From: Paenibacillus sp. PL91
GTDB lineage: Bacteria > Bacillota > Bacilli > Paenibacillales > Paenibacillaceae
Reading direction: 5' to 3'
NCBI RefSeq assembly: GCF_012935325.2
Contig: NZ_JABBYG020000010.1
Location: 186,001 to 250,000 of the forward strand
DNA: 64,000 nucleotides
The position numbers were made by a program, and so were the translations under genes. The notes beneath the pieces are model-generated. The model ran no database searches, was not told where the DNA came from, and was given only the letters and a program-made list of their open reading frames with translations. Shown here piece by piece: positions 8,624-17,183 of the stretch; position 1 is the stretch's first letter; each line of letters opens with the position of its first letter.

Positions 8624-10156
8624 TCACAGGTCGGTCGGAAGCACAATTCGAAAGGTTGTCCCTTCGTTAGGATGACTCGTTACTTCAATGATTCCCTGAT
8701 GGGCATCGACGATTGATTGGGTAATGGAGAGGCCAAGCCCGGCTCCGCCATTTTTGCGCGTTCTGGAAGACTCGCTGCGATAAAATCGTTCAAATAAATG
8801 CGGCAAATGCTCAGCTTGAATGCCAATGCCATTATCGGCAACGGTTAATTCGGCTTGGTTGTTATGCTGCGCAAGCGAGATGCTGATCGTGCCCGATTCC
8901 GAATCGGTATGCTGCACCGCGTTAAGAAATAAATTGAGCACCACCTGCTTGAGCTTATCGGCATGGAAGCGGCCGCTCACACGCGGCAGCGGAGCTAGCT
9001 CAACTTTACGGCTGCCGGCAATCAATTGCAATTGCGGCTCCATCTCCCGCAGCAGCTCATCCAGCCGCGTATCGGCAAGCTGAAGCTGCGGGTCTTGATC
9101 GAGCTTCGCAAGCGCAAGCAGGTCCTCGACAAGCTTATTGATGCGCCTTGATTCGAGCTGCATGCTGGTTAGCGCGCGATGGAGCTGGTCCGGATTGGAC
9201 GCGGCCCCGCGCAGCAGCACCTCTAGAAATCCGTGAATGGACGTAAGCGGCGTCCGAAGCTCATGCGAGGCGTCGGCAATGAATCGGCGCATTTTTTCCG
9301 TTGTTTTCCGCTCGGACTCGAAGGAGATGTCCAATCGCTCAAGCATGCCGTTGAACGCTTCCGACAAGCGGTCAATTTCCTCCTGTCCATGGCTTGCAGG
9401 TATGCGCTTCGTCAAGCTGCCCGCATCGGTATGCTGGACGGCGAGCACGACATGGGACAAGGGCCTAAGCGTTCGTCGAAGCAGCGGCAAATAGAGCGCG
9501 AGCCCAGCGGCAAGCGCAAGAGCTGACAATCCCGTGAATATGGCGAGCTGGGTCATGAGCAGCTGCTTTAGCGAATCCGTTTCCGTGCTTACTTGAATGA
9601 TGCCTGCAGCTCTGCCCGGAGGACCAGCAAGGCGAAAGACGACAAGCTGCTCCTTTCCTTGCGCATTGTCGACGATTTGGTAGTCAACCTGCTTACGAGC
9701 CTGAAGCTGATTTGATATTTGCCCATATTGTTTCTCGGACAGGAGCGGCGCGCTGGCGGTTGTATCCTTCGACACATCGGTAATCGTGCCGTCTTGGCCG
9801 ATCAGTACAATGGATAAGCCGGGCTGATAAAACATCGGCGAGTCCCGGTGGTTTCTTGACGGCCGATCGGAAGGGGCATTATCGATAGTAGCATTGCCTT
9901 GTTCAGAACGCTTGCCGTCCATTCCTTCATTAAGAGTTGCTTCATCCATAAACCAATCCATCGGCATTGACATGACTTGAGCGTTTAAGGATTCAGCTTT
10001 GTTTTTGAAAACAAAGTCCTTCATGATGACATATTGGAGGACGCCGATAAGCAACAGCAAGGCAGCCAATATAAGCAAGGAACGATTTAAAAGCTGATAC
10101 CGGAGCGAACCGGGAGCAAGCAGCCGGGCAATTGAGTTTGTTCTCAGCCTGTTCAT
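8624..10156 (-). CDS. Membrane sensor histidine kinase (HAMP, HisKA, HATPase)
   Basis: A 510-residue two-component sensor. An N-terminal helix (LLILAALLLLIGVLQYVI) and a second at about residues 190-212 enclose an external domain of about 140 residues. HAMP follows, then HisKA (FIADASHELRTPLTS, with the phosphorylated His) and HATPase_c (NLFLNAVQHT, VADNGIGIQ, GGAGLGLSI). Its ATG overlaps the stop of the response regulator gene by 4 bases, so translation is coupled. The signal is unknown; the layout resembles envelope-stress OmpR-type systems. Confidence 0.92.
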   Translation of the reverse strand: MNRLRTNSIARLLAPGSLRYQLLNRSLLILAALLLLIGVLQYVIMKDFVFKNKAESLNAQVMSMPMDWFMDEATLNEGMDGKRSEQGNATIDNAPSDRPSRNHRDSPMFYQPGLSIVLIGQDGTITDVSKDTTASAPLLSEKQYGQISNQLQARKQVDYQIVDNAQGKEQLVVFRLAGPPGRAAGIIQVSTETDSLKQLLMTQLAIFTGLSALALAAGLALYLPLLRRTLRPLSHVVLAVQHTDAGSLTKRIPASHGQEEIDRLSEAFNGMLERLDISFESERKTTEKMRRFIADASHELRTPLTSIHGFLEVLLRGAASNPDQLHRALTSMQLESRRINKLVEDLLALAKLDQDPQLQLADTRLDELLREMEPQLQLIAGSRKVELAPLPRVSGRFHADKLKQVVLNLFLNAVQHTDSESGTISISLAQHNNQAELTVADNGIGIQAEHLPHLFERFYRSESSRTRKNGGAGLGLSITQSIVDAHQGIIEVTSHPNEGTTFRIVLPTDL

Positions 10157-10839
10157 GGCAAGTCCATCCGATAGCCTGCGCCCCGAAGCGTTCGAATGAG
10201 CCGATGCTCCTTGTCGTTCAATTTATCGCGGAGCGAGCGAATATACACCTCAACAATGTTCTCTTCCCCGCCGAATTGATAGCCCCATACCTTGTCCAAA
10301 ATAAGCGATTTGCTAAGCACGACGCCATTGTTCAAAAGGATGAACCGCAGCAGCTCGTATTCGGTAGGCGACAGCTCAAGCACCTGCTCCAAGTAAATAA
10401 GCTCCTTGCGCCTTTCATCCAGACGAAACGGCCCATAAACGGCTTCGCCAAGCAGATTGGGAAACTGGTTGCGAAGCCTTGCGCCGATGCGCGCGAGCAG
10501 CTCGCTGAAGCTGAACGGCTTAACGAGATAATCGTCTGCGCCAAGCGTCAAGCCTTTGACGCGATCCTCGACCTCATCCTTAGCCGTCAGCATGATGACG
10601 GCGATATTGTCGCCAGCAGCGCGAAGCGCCTGACAAACCTCAAAACCGTTCATCCCTGGCATCATGATGTCTAAGATAACGACATGAGGCTTGAAAGCGG
10701 CAGCCTCCATCAACGCGGCTTCTCCATCGTAAGCAACTCGAATGTCAAACCCTTCATTCACAAGCCCAAGCTCCAGAAACTGCACGATGTTCGGTTCGTC
10801 ATCCACCAGCAATATTTTAATCCCCTTAAAGGATGTCAT
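10153..10839 (-). CDS. OmpR/PhoB family response regulator
   Basis: A 228-residue regulator. The receiver domain has the acidic pair (LLVDDEP) and phospho-acceptor Asp57 (VILDIMMPG). A C-terminal winged helix ends in RSLRDKLND and RTLRGAGYRMD. ATG at 10839 is chosen because AAAGGGGA precedes it by about 7 bases; a longer reading from 10899 has no ribosome binding site. It is the first gene of the pair with the kinase. Confidence 0.92.
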   Translation of the reverse strand: MTSFKGIKILLVDDEPNIVQFLELGLVNEGFDIRVAYDGEAALMEAAAFKPHVVILDIMMPGMNGFEVCQALRAAGDNIAVIMLTAKDEVEDRVKGLTLGADDYLVKPFSFSELLARIGARLRNQFPNLLGEAVYGPFRLDERRKELIYLEQVLELSPTEYELLRFILLNNGVVLSKSLILDKVWGYQFGGEENIVEVYIRSLRDKLNDKEHRLIRTLRGAGYRMDLP

Positions 10840-11048
10840 GTCCAATTCCCCTTTCACGGTATACCCCTCTATTATCGTCGTTTTGAACAAAAGATGCACC
10901 TGTTTGCACGGCCATTCAGCAAACTTTCAGCCTATCACCTAAACAGCTATTTATATAGAAACCATCAAGCGTAAGGGGAGTTGGTCAAAATGATTTTGAA
11001 AAATTAGAATGCGGCATGTACACTAATAAAGCAGTCTATTCCTAGTGC

Positions 11049-11063
11049 GTTACTTAAAGTAAC
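11049..11063. promoter_or_regulatory. Palindromic operator candidate upstream of the catabolic operon
   Basis: GTTACTT-A-AAGTAAC is a perfect 7-bp inverted repeat around one base. It lies 20 bases upstream of the -35 hexamer of the catabolic operon promoter. This suits an activator or repressor site, and the IclR regulator at the operon's end is the obvious candidate to bind it. The rest of the 328-base gap from 10840 holds only this site and the promoter. Confidence 0.5.
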
Positions 11064-11082
11064 ATTTTAGCGACAAAAAACA

Positions 11083-11111
11083 TTGACTATCAGGTGTTCA
11101 TTTGATATTTT
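11083..11111 (+). promoter_or_regulatory. Sigma-A promoter of the catabolic operon
   Basis: TTGACT at 11083-11088, a 17-base spacer, and TATTTT at 11106-11111, about 55 bases upstream of the urocanase-like start codon. Confidence 0.6.
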
Positions 11112-11167
11112 ATTGATTAATAGAAACCAATTATTGAATAATGATAAAAAGGAGTGTTGGGTGGAAT

Positions 11168-12835
11168 ATGGATAAAATTTTAGCTGCAAGAGGCGGCGAG
11201 CTTCGGTGCAAGGGCTGGAGGCAGGAAGCGCTGCTGCGCATGCTCGAGAATGTTCTCGAAAACGGCGAGAATCAGCAGGAGCTGACCGTATATGCTGCGC
11301 TTGGGAAAGCGGCCCGCAATTGGGATTCCTATCATGCCATAGTCAGCACGCTCAAATCGCTGGAGGAGGAAGAGACGCTTGTTATTCAATCAGGGAAGCC
11401 GATTGGCATCATGCGCACGCATAAATACGCGCCGATTGTTGTCATGGCGAATTGCAATATGGTGGGCAAATGGGCAACAAGCGAAAATTTTTATAAATAT
11501 CAGGAGCAAGGCTTGATTATTTGGGGCGGATTGACAGCAGCCGCATGGCAATATATCGGCTCCCAAGGGGTTATACAGGGGACTTATGAGATTTTTCAAT
11601 CGATCGCTAGAATGCGTTTTGACGGCAGTCTTGCTGGGAAATTCATCTTAACAGCGGGCCTCGGCGGAATGGGCGGAGCGCAGCCGCTTGCCGGAACGAT
11701 GGCTGGCGCGGCCATTTTATGCGTGGAAGTGTCCGAGGCTAGAATCGATAAACGGATCGAAATCGGTTATTTGCAGAGGAAAACGGCAAGCTTGGATGAG
11801 GCGCTTGAATGGATTGGGGAAGCTTGCAGGTCGAAAGAGAGCTTATCCGTAGGCCTGCTTGGAAACGCAGCCGACATTTATCCGGAATTAATCCGCAGAG
11901 GCATCCAGCCGGATGTCGTGACCGACCAAACCTCGGCGCATGACCTGATGTACGGCTATATACCGGCTGGCTATAGTTTGGAGAAGGCTGCTGAGCTGCG
12001 CAAGACGGCGCCCGATAAGCTTCAATCGGACGCAGGCGCGTCTATTGCTGCGGAAGTGGAAGCGATGCTGGAGTTCCAGCGCAGAGGTGCGGTCGTTTTT
12101 GACAATGGCAACAATATTCGCTCGCAAGCGCAGCAATCCGGAGTGAAGGATGCATTCGATATCGCTGTGTTTACGGAAGCCTTCCTCAGGCCGCTGTTCG
12201 CACGGGCGATTGGACCGTTCCGATGGGTCGCGCTGAGCGGCGATGCCAACGATATTCGAAAGATAGATCAATATATATTGGAGCATTTTAGCGACAATGA
12301 GGTGGTCGTGAACTGGATTCGCCTCGCGAATGAGTACGTTCCAGTCGAAGGACTGCCTGCACGAATCGGCTGGTTCGGCCACGGAGACCGAACGAAGCTG
12401 GCATTAGCGGTTAACGCGATGGTGCAGGCGGGCGAGCTAAGCGGACCCATTGCCTTCTCGCGCGACCATCTGGATGCAGGCGCGATGACGCATCCGAATA
12501 TTATGACCGAGAACATGAAGGACGGCAGCGATGCTATATCCGATTGGCCGCTGCTGAATGCGATGATTAACTGTTCTTCCATGGCCGATCTTGTCGCGAT
12601 TCATTCGGGCGGCGGCGGCTACAGCGGCTATATGACAAGCGCAGGCGTAACGCTCGTTGCGGATGGCACGGCCGATGCGGAGCTCAGACTGAAGACGACG
12701 CTCGACAATGACACGGGGCTTGGCGTTTTGCGATATGCCGACGCTGGCTATGAGGAATCATTGGATGAAGTAAGCAAAAAAGGAATTCGCAGAATCGAAA
12801 CGAAACGAGAGGGGAATTCGGCTTGCGGGAATTAA
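11168..12835 (+). CDS. Urocanase-family hydratase with altered active site (candidate thiourocanate hydratase)
   Basis: At 555 residues it matches the usual length of urocanases, NAD+-dependent enzymes that add water across an imidazole-acrylate. The family NAD region is intact (TAGLGGMGGAQPL near residue 170), as are VTDQTSAHD and SRDHLDAG. Two hallmark sites differ. The signature normally ending in RICW, with the active-site Cys, reads GLPARIGW here (Gly401), and the usual HHGGGVGMG reads HSGGGGYSG. A related substrate is therefore likely. The neighbours (MIO-less lyase, hydantoinase, carbamoylases) fit thiourocanate made from ergothioneine. ATG at 11168 is preferred; AAGGAG lies 14 bases upstream. 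The substrate is inferred. Confidence 0.8.
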   Translation: MDKILAARGGELRCKGWRQEALLRMLENVLENGENQQELTVYAALGKAARNWDSYHAIVSTLKSLEEEETLVIQSGKPIGIMRTHKYAPIVVMANCNMVGKWATSENFYKYQEQGLIIWGGLTAAAWQYIGSQGVIQGTYEIFQSIARMRFDGSLAGKFILTAGLGGMGGAQPLAGTMAGAAILCVEVSEARIDKRIEIGYLQRKTASLDEALEWIGEACRSKESLSVGLLGNAADIYPELIRRGIQPDVVTDQTSAHDLMYGYIPAGYSLEKAAELRKTAPDKLQSDAGASIAAEVEAMLEFQRRGAVVFDNGNNIRSQAQQSGVKDAFDIAVFTEAFLRPLFARAIGPFRWVALSGDANDIRKIDQYILEHFSDNEVVVNWIRLANEYVPVEGLPARIGWFGHGDRTKLALAVNAMVQAGELSGPIAFSRDHLDAGAMTHPNIMTENMKDGSDAISDWPLLNAMINCSSMADLVAIHSGGGGYSGYMTSAGVTLVADGTADAELRLKTTLDNDTGLGVLRYADAGYEESLDEVSKKGIRRIETKREGNSACGN

Positions 12836-12918
12836 CGATAGAGGATGTAAGAGCGGCAGTAAGAGGGGGAGCGTATTCGCAGCAGGAGGCGGCGGATGGC
12901 TTAAAGGGCATTTTGTAA
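12823..12918 (+). CDS. Small coupled ORF (31 residues), unknown
   Basis: A TTG at 12823 with AGGGG about 8 bases upstream opens a 31-residue frame beginning MRELTIEDVRAAVRGG and ending AADGLKGIL. It overlaps the end of the urocanase-like gene by 13 bases, a usual sign of translational coupling. No family is recognised. It may be a small protein or the leftover start of a gene lost between the hydratase and the lyase. Confidence 0.35.
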   Translation: MRELTIEDVRAAVRGGAYSQQEAADGLKGIL

Positions 12919-12960
12919 TTCATAAATTCCTAATTGATTACGACTAAGAGGGTGTCTTTC

Positions 12961-14532
12961 ATGAATGACAAAATAGAGGATGCAGGTTTTGGTAGGCGGC
13001 AAATACCGAACGAACGAATAGTTACGCTCGATGGGCATTCGCTCTCAATTCGCGAGCTCGAGCAAATAGCGGTTGACGGTTATCGGGTGGAGCTATCGGA
13101 GGGGGCCATGAAGCGGGTAGAGGAAGCGCATCGATTGATTCATGAGCTTGCCGCTGAAGGCGTTCCGATCTACGGGCTTAACCGCGGTGTAGGGCAGAAC
13201 AAGGATCGCGAAATTACAGCCGAGATGTATGAAGCCTTTAACCGGAATCTCATCTATTCGCATACCGCCGCTGTAGAGCCTGCTGCCTCCGAACAGCAGG
13301 TGAGGGCGGTGCTTGTCGCCCGTCTGAATACGCTGCTAATGGGCTGCACGGGCGTACAACCGGCGATTGTGCTCATGTATCGGGATTTGCTGAATGCGAG
13401 CATTCATCCGATTTTGCCGCTCCGCGGTTCAATAGGCGCTGGTGATATTACGGTGTTGTCCCATATCGGCTTAGCTATTATCGGCGAAGGTAGTGTCACA
13501 TACGAAGGTCAAGTTGTAGCTGCTAAGACAGCTTTGCAGGCAGCGGGAATCGTTCCGGTGAAGCTAGGGCCAAAGGATGGGCTAGCGATAGTAAGCTCCA
13601 ATGCGTTGTCCGCAGGAACCGGAGCTTTAACAGCTGCAGCGGCTTTAAGGTTGCTGGAGACAGCCGATGCCGTCTTTGCTTTGTCGCTCGAAGCGCTGCA
13701 AGGCTGCACTAGTCCATTTGATGAGGCTTTGTTCGCAGTAAGGCCATTCGAGGGGAGCGCAGAAAGCGCGGCTAATGTCCGAAGCTGCTTGCGCGGCGGA
13801 GCGCTCGAGCGCATGGATCAAAGCGATAAAATTCAAGATCCGCTTAGCTTTCGCAGCGCTTGCCAAGTGCATGGCGCGGCCCGAGATGCGCTTGCGCATG
13901 CTTTGAAGCTGCTGAAGATTCAATTGAACAGCTCTGATGATAATCCATGTGTCCTTATTGAGGAAAGAAGAGTCGTTCCTTCCTCTAACTTCGACGTGAC
14001 CACATGGACGATAGCGTTTGAGATGGTCGGCATCGCATTAAGCCATTTGTCGAAAATATCATGCTACCGCTCCCTTAAGCTCGGTACGCCCTCCTTCACT
14101 GGTCTTGGACGGTTTCTTGCACCGAATTCGGAGACCATCGCATTTGGAACGATTCAAAAAACCTATACGTCGCTTGATGCGGAAATCCGCTTGCTGGCTA
14201 ATCCGGTTTCAGTCGATTATTTCTCGCTATCGGGCGATATGGAGGATCATGCAAACAATACGCCGCTCGTCATACGCAAGACGGCGGATATTATCGACCG
14301 TTTAACCTACATCATCGGGATAGAAGCGCTGCACGCTGCCCAAGCGATAGATTTACGCGGATCCCAAGCTGAATTAGGACGAGGCTCGGCTGCTGTTTAT
14401 GCGCAAATTCGCAGCATTGTCCCTGCTTTGACAGCGGATCGGCCGCTCACTCCTGACATTGGCGCTGTGTATGAGCTCATTCGCAGAGGGATTCGAATAG
14501 AAGGAGGAGCGCTTGATGAGCAAGTGCTATGA
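12961..14532 (+). CDS. Histidine ammonia-lyase superfamily enzyme lacking the MIO triad (candidate ergothionase)
   Basis: A 523-residue member of the aromatic amino acid lyase superfamily. Recognisable blocks are YGLNRGVG (YGINTGFG in HAL), GSIGAGDITVLSH (residues 156-168), SSNALSAGTGAL and NSSDDNPCV. True HALs read GSVGASGDLAPLAH, where Ala-Ser-Gly cyclises into the MIO electrophile. Here the Ser is absent, so MIO cannot form. A lyase without MIO needs a better leaving group than ammonia; trimethylamine from a histidine betaine fits, as in ergothionase. ATG at 12961 follows AGAGGGTG. The 3' end overlaps the amidohydrolase gene by 17 bases. The fold is certain; the substrate is inference. Confidence 0.82.
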   Translation: MNDKIEDAGFGRRQIPNERIVTLDGHSLSIRELEQIAVDGYRVELSEGAMKRVEEAHRLIHELAAEGVPIYGLNRGVGQNKDREITAEMYEAFNRNLIYSHTAAVEPAASEQQVRAVLVARLNTLLMGCTGVQPAIVLMYRDLLNASIHPILPLRGSIGAGDITVLSHIGLAIIGEGSVTYEGQVVAAKTALQAAGIVPVKLGPKDGLAIVSSNALSAGTGALTAAAALRLLETADAVFALSLEALQGCTSPFDEALFAVRPFEGSAESAANVRSCLRGGALERMDQSDKIQDPLSFRSACQVHGAARDALAHALKLLKIQLNSSDDNPCVLIEERRVVPSSNFDVTTWTIAFEMVGIALSHLSKISCYRSLKLGTPSFTGLGRFLAPNSETIAFGTIQKTYTSLDAEIRLLANPVSVDYFSLSGDMEDHANNTPLVIRKTADIIDRLTYIIGIEALHAAQAIDLRGSQAELGRGSAAVYAQIRSIVPALTADRPLTPDIGAVYELIRRGIRIEGGALDEQVL

Positions 14533-15880
14533 TCTTGTCGTAATCGGAAACATCGTGCTTCCCGAGGGCGTAAGCTATGACTCGGCTGTTGGAATCAAGG
14601 ACGGCCGAATTGTCACCATAGGCAAGATAGAGTATGCCGATCGTATAGCCTCAAAAGTCGTTCACGCCGAAGGCAGCTTCGTGCTGCCAGGCGCAGTCGA
14701 CGCTCACGTCCATTGCTACAGCTCATTGGATGAGGGGTTCCATACGGCCAGCAAGTCTGCAGCTGCGAGCGGCGTAACGACGATTATTGAAATGCCTTAC
14801 GATGCGACGGGAATGATCTGTACGCTGGAGGCGTTCGAGCAAAAAAAGGCGCAGCTTGAGCAGCAATCCATTGTTGATATGGCGATGCTCGTTACGATCC
14901 ATAAGGAAGAAGGCTATGAGCATATCCGCCAGCTAGCGCAAGCGGGTGCCTGCGGATTCAAAGTGTCGATGTTCAATACCGACTCCTTCCGGTTTCCGCG
15001 TATTGATGACGGCCAGCTGCTAGACTCGTTTGCAGTCATTGCTGAAACAGGCTGTCCGGTAGGCGTACATGCGGAAAACGATGAAATTGTGCGTAGGTAT
15101 ATCGACAAATACCGCTCAAAGGGAAGCGATCCCCGCGCGCATGGCTGGAGCAGGCCGAAGGTAAGCGAATCGGTGGCCGCTTTGACGGCGATGGAGCTTG
15201 CTTATGAAACAGGCGTTAAACTGCATTTATACCATTGCACCTATCCGCGAATTTTTCAGCTGGCTGACTATTTCCGCTCGCTTGGTGCCAAGATCACCGC
15301 TGAAACTTGCACGCATTATTTGACGCTAAGCGAGGATGACATGCCCCGTCTGAAGGCGAAGGGTAAAATCAATCCGCCGCTGCGCACGAAGCAGGATAAA
15401 GACGGCTTGTGGGATTTAGCGAAAAAAGGGGCAATCGATATGATTACATCCGATCACGCGCCGTGGCTAATTGGACGTAAAGCGGATGCTGATATTTTCG
15501 CTAATGCTTCCGGCGCGCCTGGAGTTGAGCATCTGCTTCCTATTATATATAGCGAAGGGGTTGCCAAGGGCAAGCTGGCGCTGACGGACTTGGTTAGGCT
15601 GCTATGCCAAAGGCCTGCTGACGTCTTTGGTCTTGGCCATCGCAAAGGAAGGTTATCGGAGGGCTTTGACGCTGACCTTGTCATTATCGATCCATCCGTT
15701 TCTTGGACGCTGGATGAGCGCGAGCTGCATTCCAGCGCAGGCTGGAGCGCTTATAACGGCATGGAGCTGCAAGGAAAAGTGTCGCATACCATCGTTAGTG
15801 GAACGGTTGTATATGAAGAAGGAGCTGTTATTGGCGATGCGGGTCATGGGAAATTTGTAAGAGCGGAGCATGCCGTTTAA
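14516..15880 (+). CDS. Hydantoinase/allantoinase-like cyclic amidohydrolase
   Basis: A 454-residue metal-dependent hydrolase that opens cyclic amides such as hydantoins or allantoin. It has the expected binuclear metal site: DAHVH near residue 59, the carbamylated-Lys region GFKVSMF near residue 150, VHAEN, the H of HLYHC, and SDHAPW near residue 315. It overlaps the lyase gene by 17 bases, with GGAGG upstream of ATG 14516. Given the hydratase and lyase before it and two carbamoyl hydrolases after it, the likely role is opening a hydantoin-propionate ring to N-carbamoyl-glutamate. Allantoinase activity is the alternative. Confidence 0.85.
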   Translation: MSKCYDLVVIGNIVLPEGVSYDSAVGIKDGRIVTIGKIEYADRIASKVVHAEGSFVLPGAVDAHVHCYSSLDEGFHTASKSAAASGVTTIIEMPYDATGMICTLEAFEQKKAQLEQQSIVDMAMLVTIHKEEGYEHIRQLAQAGACGFKVSMFNTDSFRFPRIDDGQLLDSFAVIAETGCPVGVHAENDEIVRRYIDKYRSKGSDPRAHGWSRPKVSESVAALTAMELAYETGVKLHLYHCTYPRIFQLADYFRSLGAKITAETCTHYLTLSEDDMPRLKAKGKINPPLRTKQDKDGLWDLAKKGAIDMITSDHAPWLIGRKADADIFANASGAPGVEHLLPIIYSEGVAKGKLALTDLVRLLCQRPADVFGLGHRKGRLSEGFDADLVIIDPSVSWTLDERELHSSAGWSAYNGMELQGKVSHTIVSGTVVYEEGAVIGDAGHGKFVRAEHAV

Positions 15881-15908
15881 GCCATTGCTACGAAAGGAGA
15901 GGTGAAGG

Positions 15909-17183
15909 ATGGAGAGCAGTATACACCAACTGGTACCGAGCGCAGCTCGCTTGCAGGCTAGTATTGAACAGCTATCTTCGTATCGCGACATAACTAAACC
16001 GGGCTGGACGCGCCGCCCGTTTACTTCGCATTATGATGACGGAAGACGATGGCTTTCCGAGCTCATGCTGGAAGCGGGGCTTGCGGTCTCTATTGACGCA
16101 GCATCCAACCTGATCGGAACCTTGCCAGGAAGCGACCTCACGCTGCCCCCTATTATGATTGGTTCCCATACCGATACCGTTACGGGCGGCGGACGCTTTG
16201 ACGGGACGATCGGCGTGCTTGCCGGCATCGAAATCGCGCGCCTGCTCCAAGAATCAGGCAGGCGGCTACGCCACACGCTTCAAATCGTAGACTTCACTGC
16301 AGAGGAGCCAAGTGAGTTCGGCATCTCAACCGTAGGCAGCCGAGGGATGGTCGGCAATTTGCCGGAAGCGATGCTGGAGCTTCAAGATGACAGCGGACTA
16401 AAGCTTGGCGATGCGATTAACCGGCAGGGCGGTGATGTGGATCAGCTGGCCTTGCTGGCGAGAAAGCCAGGAGATGTTGCGCTTTATCTGGAGCTGCATA
16501 TCGAGCAAGGTCCCTTCCTAGAGCAATCGGGGCATCGCCTTGGGGCGGTGCTTGGCATTGCAGGCATTCAACGTTACCGCGTCACGATAATCGGTGCGCC
16601 AAATCACGCGGGTACGACGCCAATGACGCTTCGCAGCGATGCGCTTGCTGGCTTCTGCGAAATCGGGTTAGCCTTTGAACGGCATTGCCTGAGCAATGCG
16701 AAGGAAGCGGTAGGGACGATCGGCAAAGTGACCAATGAGCCCAACGCTTCAAATGTCGTGCCGGGGCTTGTTCGATTTGACCTTGAAATTCGTTCGCTTG
16801 ACCGATCGATATCGGACGCGTTGTATGCCGCCTTTGCAGCGGAGGCATCTGAGATTGCATACAGGCGAGGACTGCGCTTGACGCTTGAGCCGTTGTCAAA
16901 ATCAGATTCGGTCATCGTCAAGGAACAAGTACTGAAGCTCATGCTTCAAGCGTGCGCATCAGCTGCGCCGGCGATCACTTTGGCAAGCGGAGCGGGACAT
17001 GATGCCAATCAGCTCGCTGCTATTGCGCCGATTGGGATGATCTTCGTTCCGAGCAAGGGCGGCCGAAGCCATTGCCCGGAGGAATGGACCGATTATAAGG
17101 ATGTTGCGGCAGGTACGCAGGCTTTGGCCGCGGCTTTGCTGTTGGCTGATCCTGCAGACTTAAGCGGGTGGCAATATGGATAA
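15909..17183 (+). CDS. M20 family N-carbamoyl-L-amino acid hydrolase / allantoate amidohydrolase, copy 1
   Basis: A 424-residue zinc amidase. The metal and catalytic motifs are present in order: GSHTDTV, TAEEPSEFG, LHIEQGPFLE, NHAGTTPM and the late GAGHDANQ. ATG at 15909 has AAAGGAGAGGTG upstream. It overlaps the second M20 gene by 8 bases. This family removes a carbamoyl group from N-carbamoyl amino acids or hydrolyses allantoate. Here it probably converts the ring-opened product to an amino acid, ammonia and CO2. Confidence 0.85.
   Translation: MESSIHQLVPSAARLQASIEQLSSYRDITKPGWTRRPFTSHYDDGRRWLSELMLEAGLAVSIDAASNLIGTLPGSDLTLPPIMIGSHTDTVTGGGRFDGTIGVLAGIEIARLLQESGRRLRHTLQIVDFTAEEPSEFGISTVGSRGMVGNLPEAMLELQDDSGLKLGDAINRQGGDVDQLALLARKPGDVALYLELHIEQGPFLEQSGHRLGAVLGIAGIQRYRVTIIGAPNHAGTTPMTLRSDALAGFCEIGLAFERHCLSNAKEAVGTIGKVTNEPNASNVVPGLVRFDLEIRSLDRSISDALYAAFAAEASEIAYRRGLRLTLEPLSKSDSVIVKEQVLKLMLQACASAAPAITLASGAGHDANQLAAIAPIGMIFVPSKGGRSHCPEEWTDYKDVAAGTQALAAALLLADPADLSGWQYG

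Noticed and set aside
11168-14532. A standard histidine utilisation (hutU-hutH) operon
   Set aside because: The lyase lacks the MIO triad, the hydratase lacks the signature Cys, and hutI/hutG are absent while hydantoin and carbamoyl hydrolases are present.
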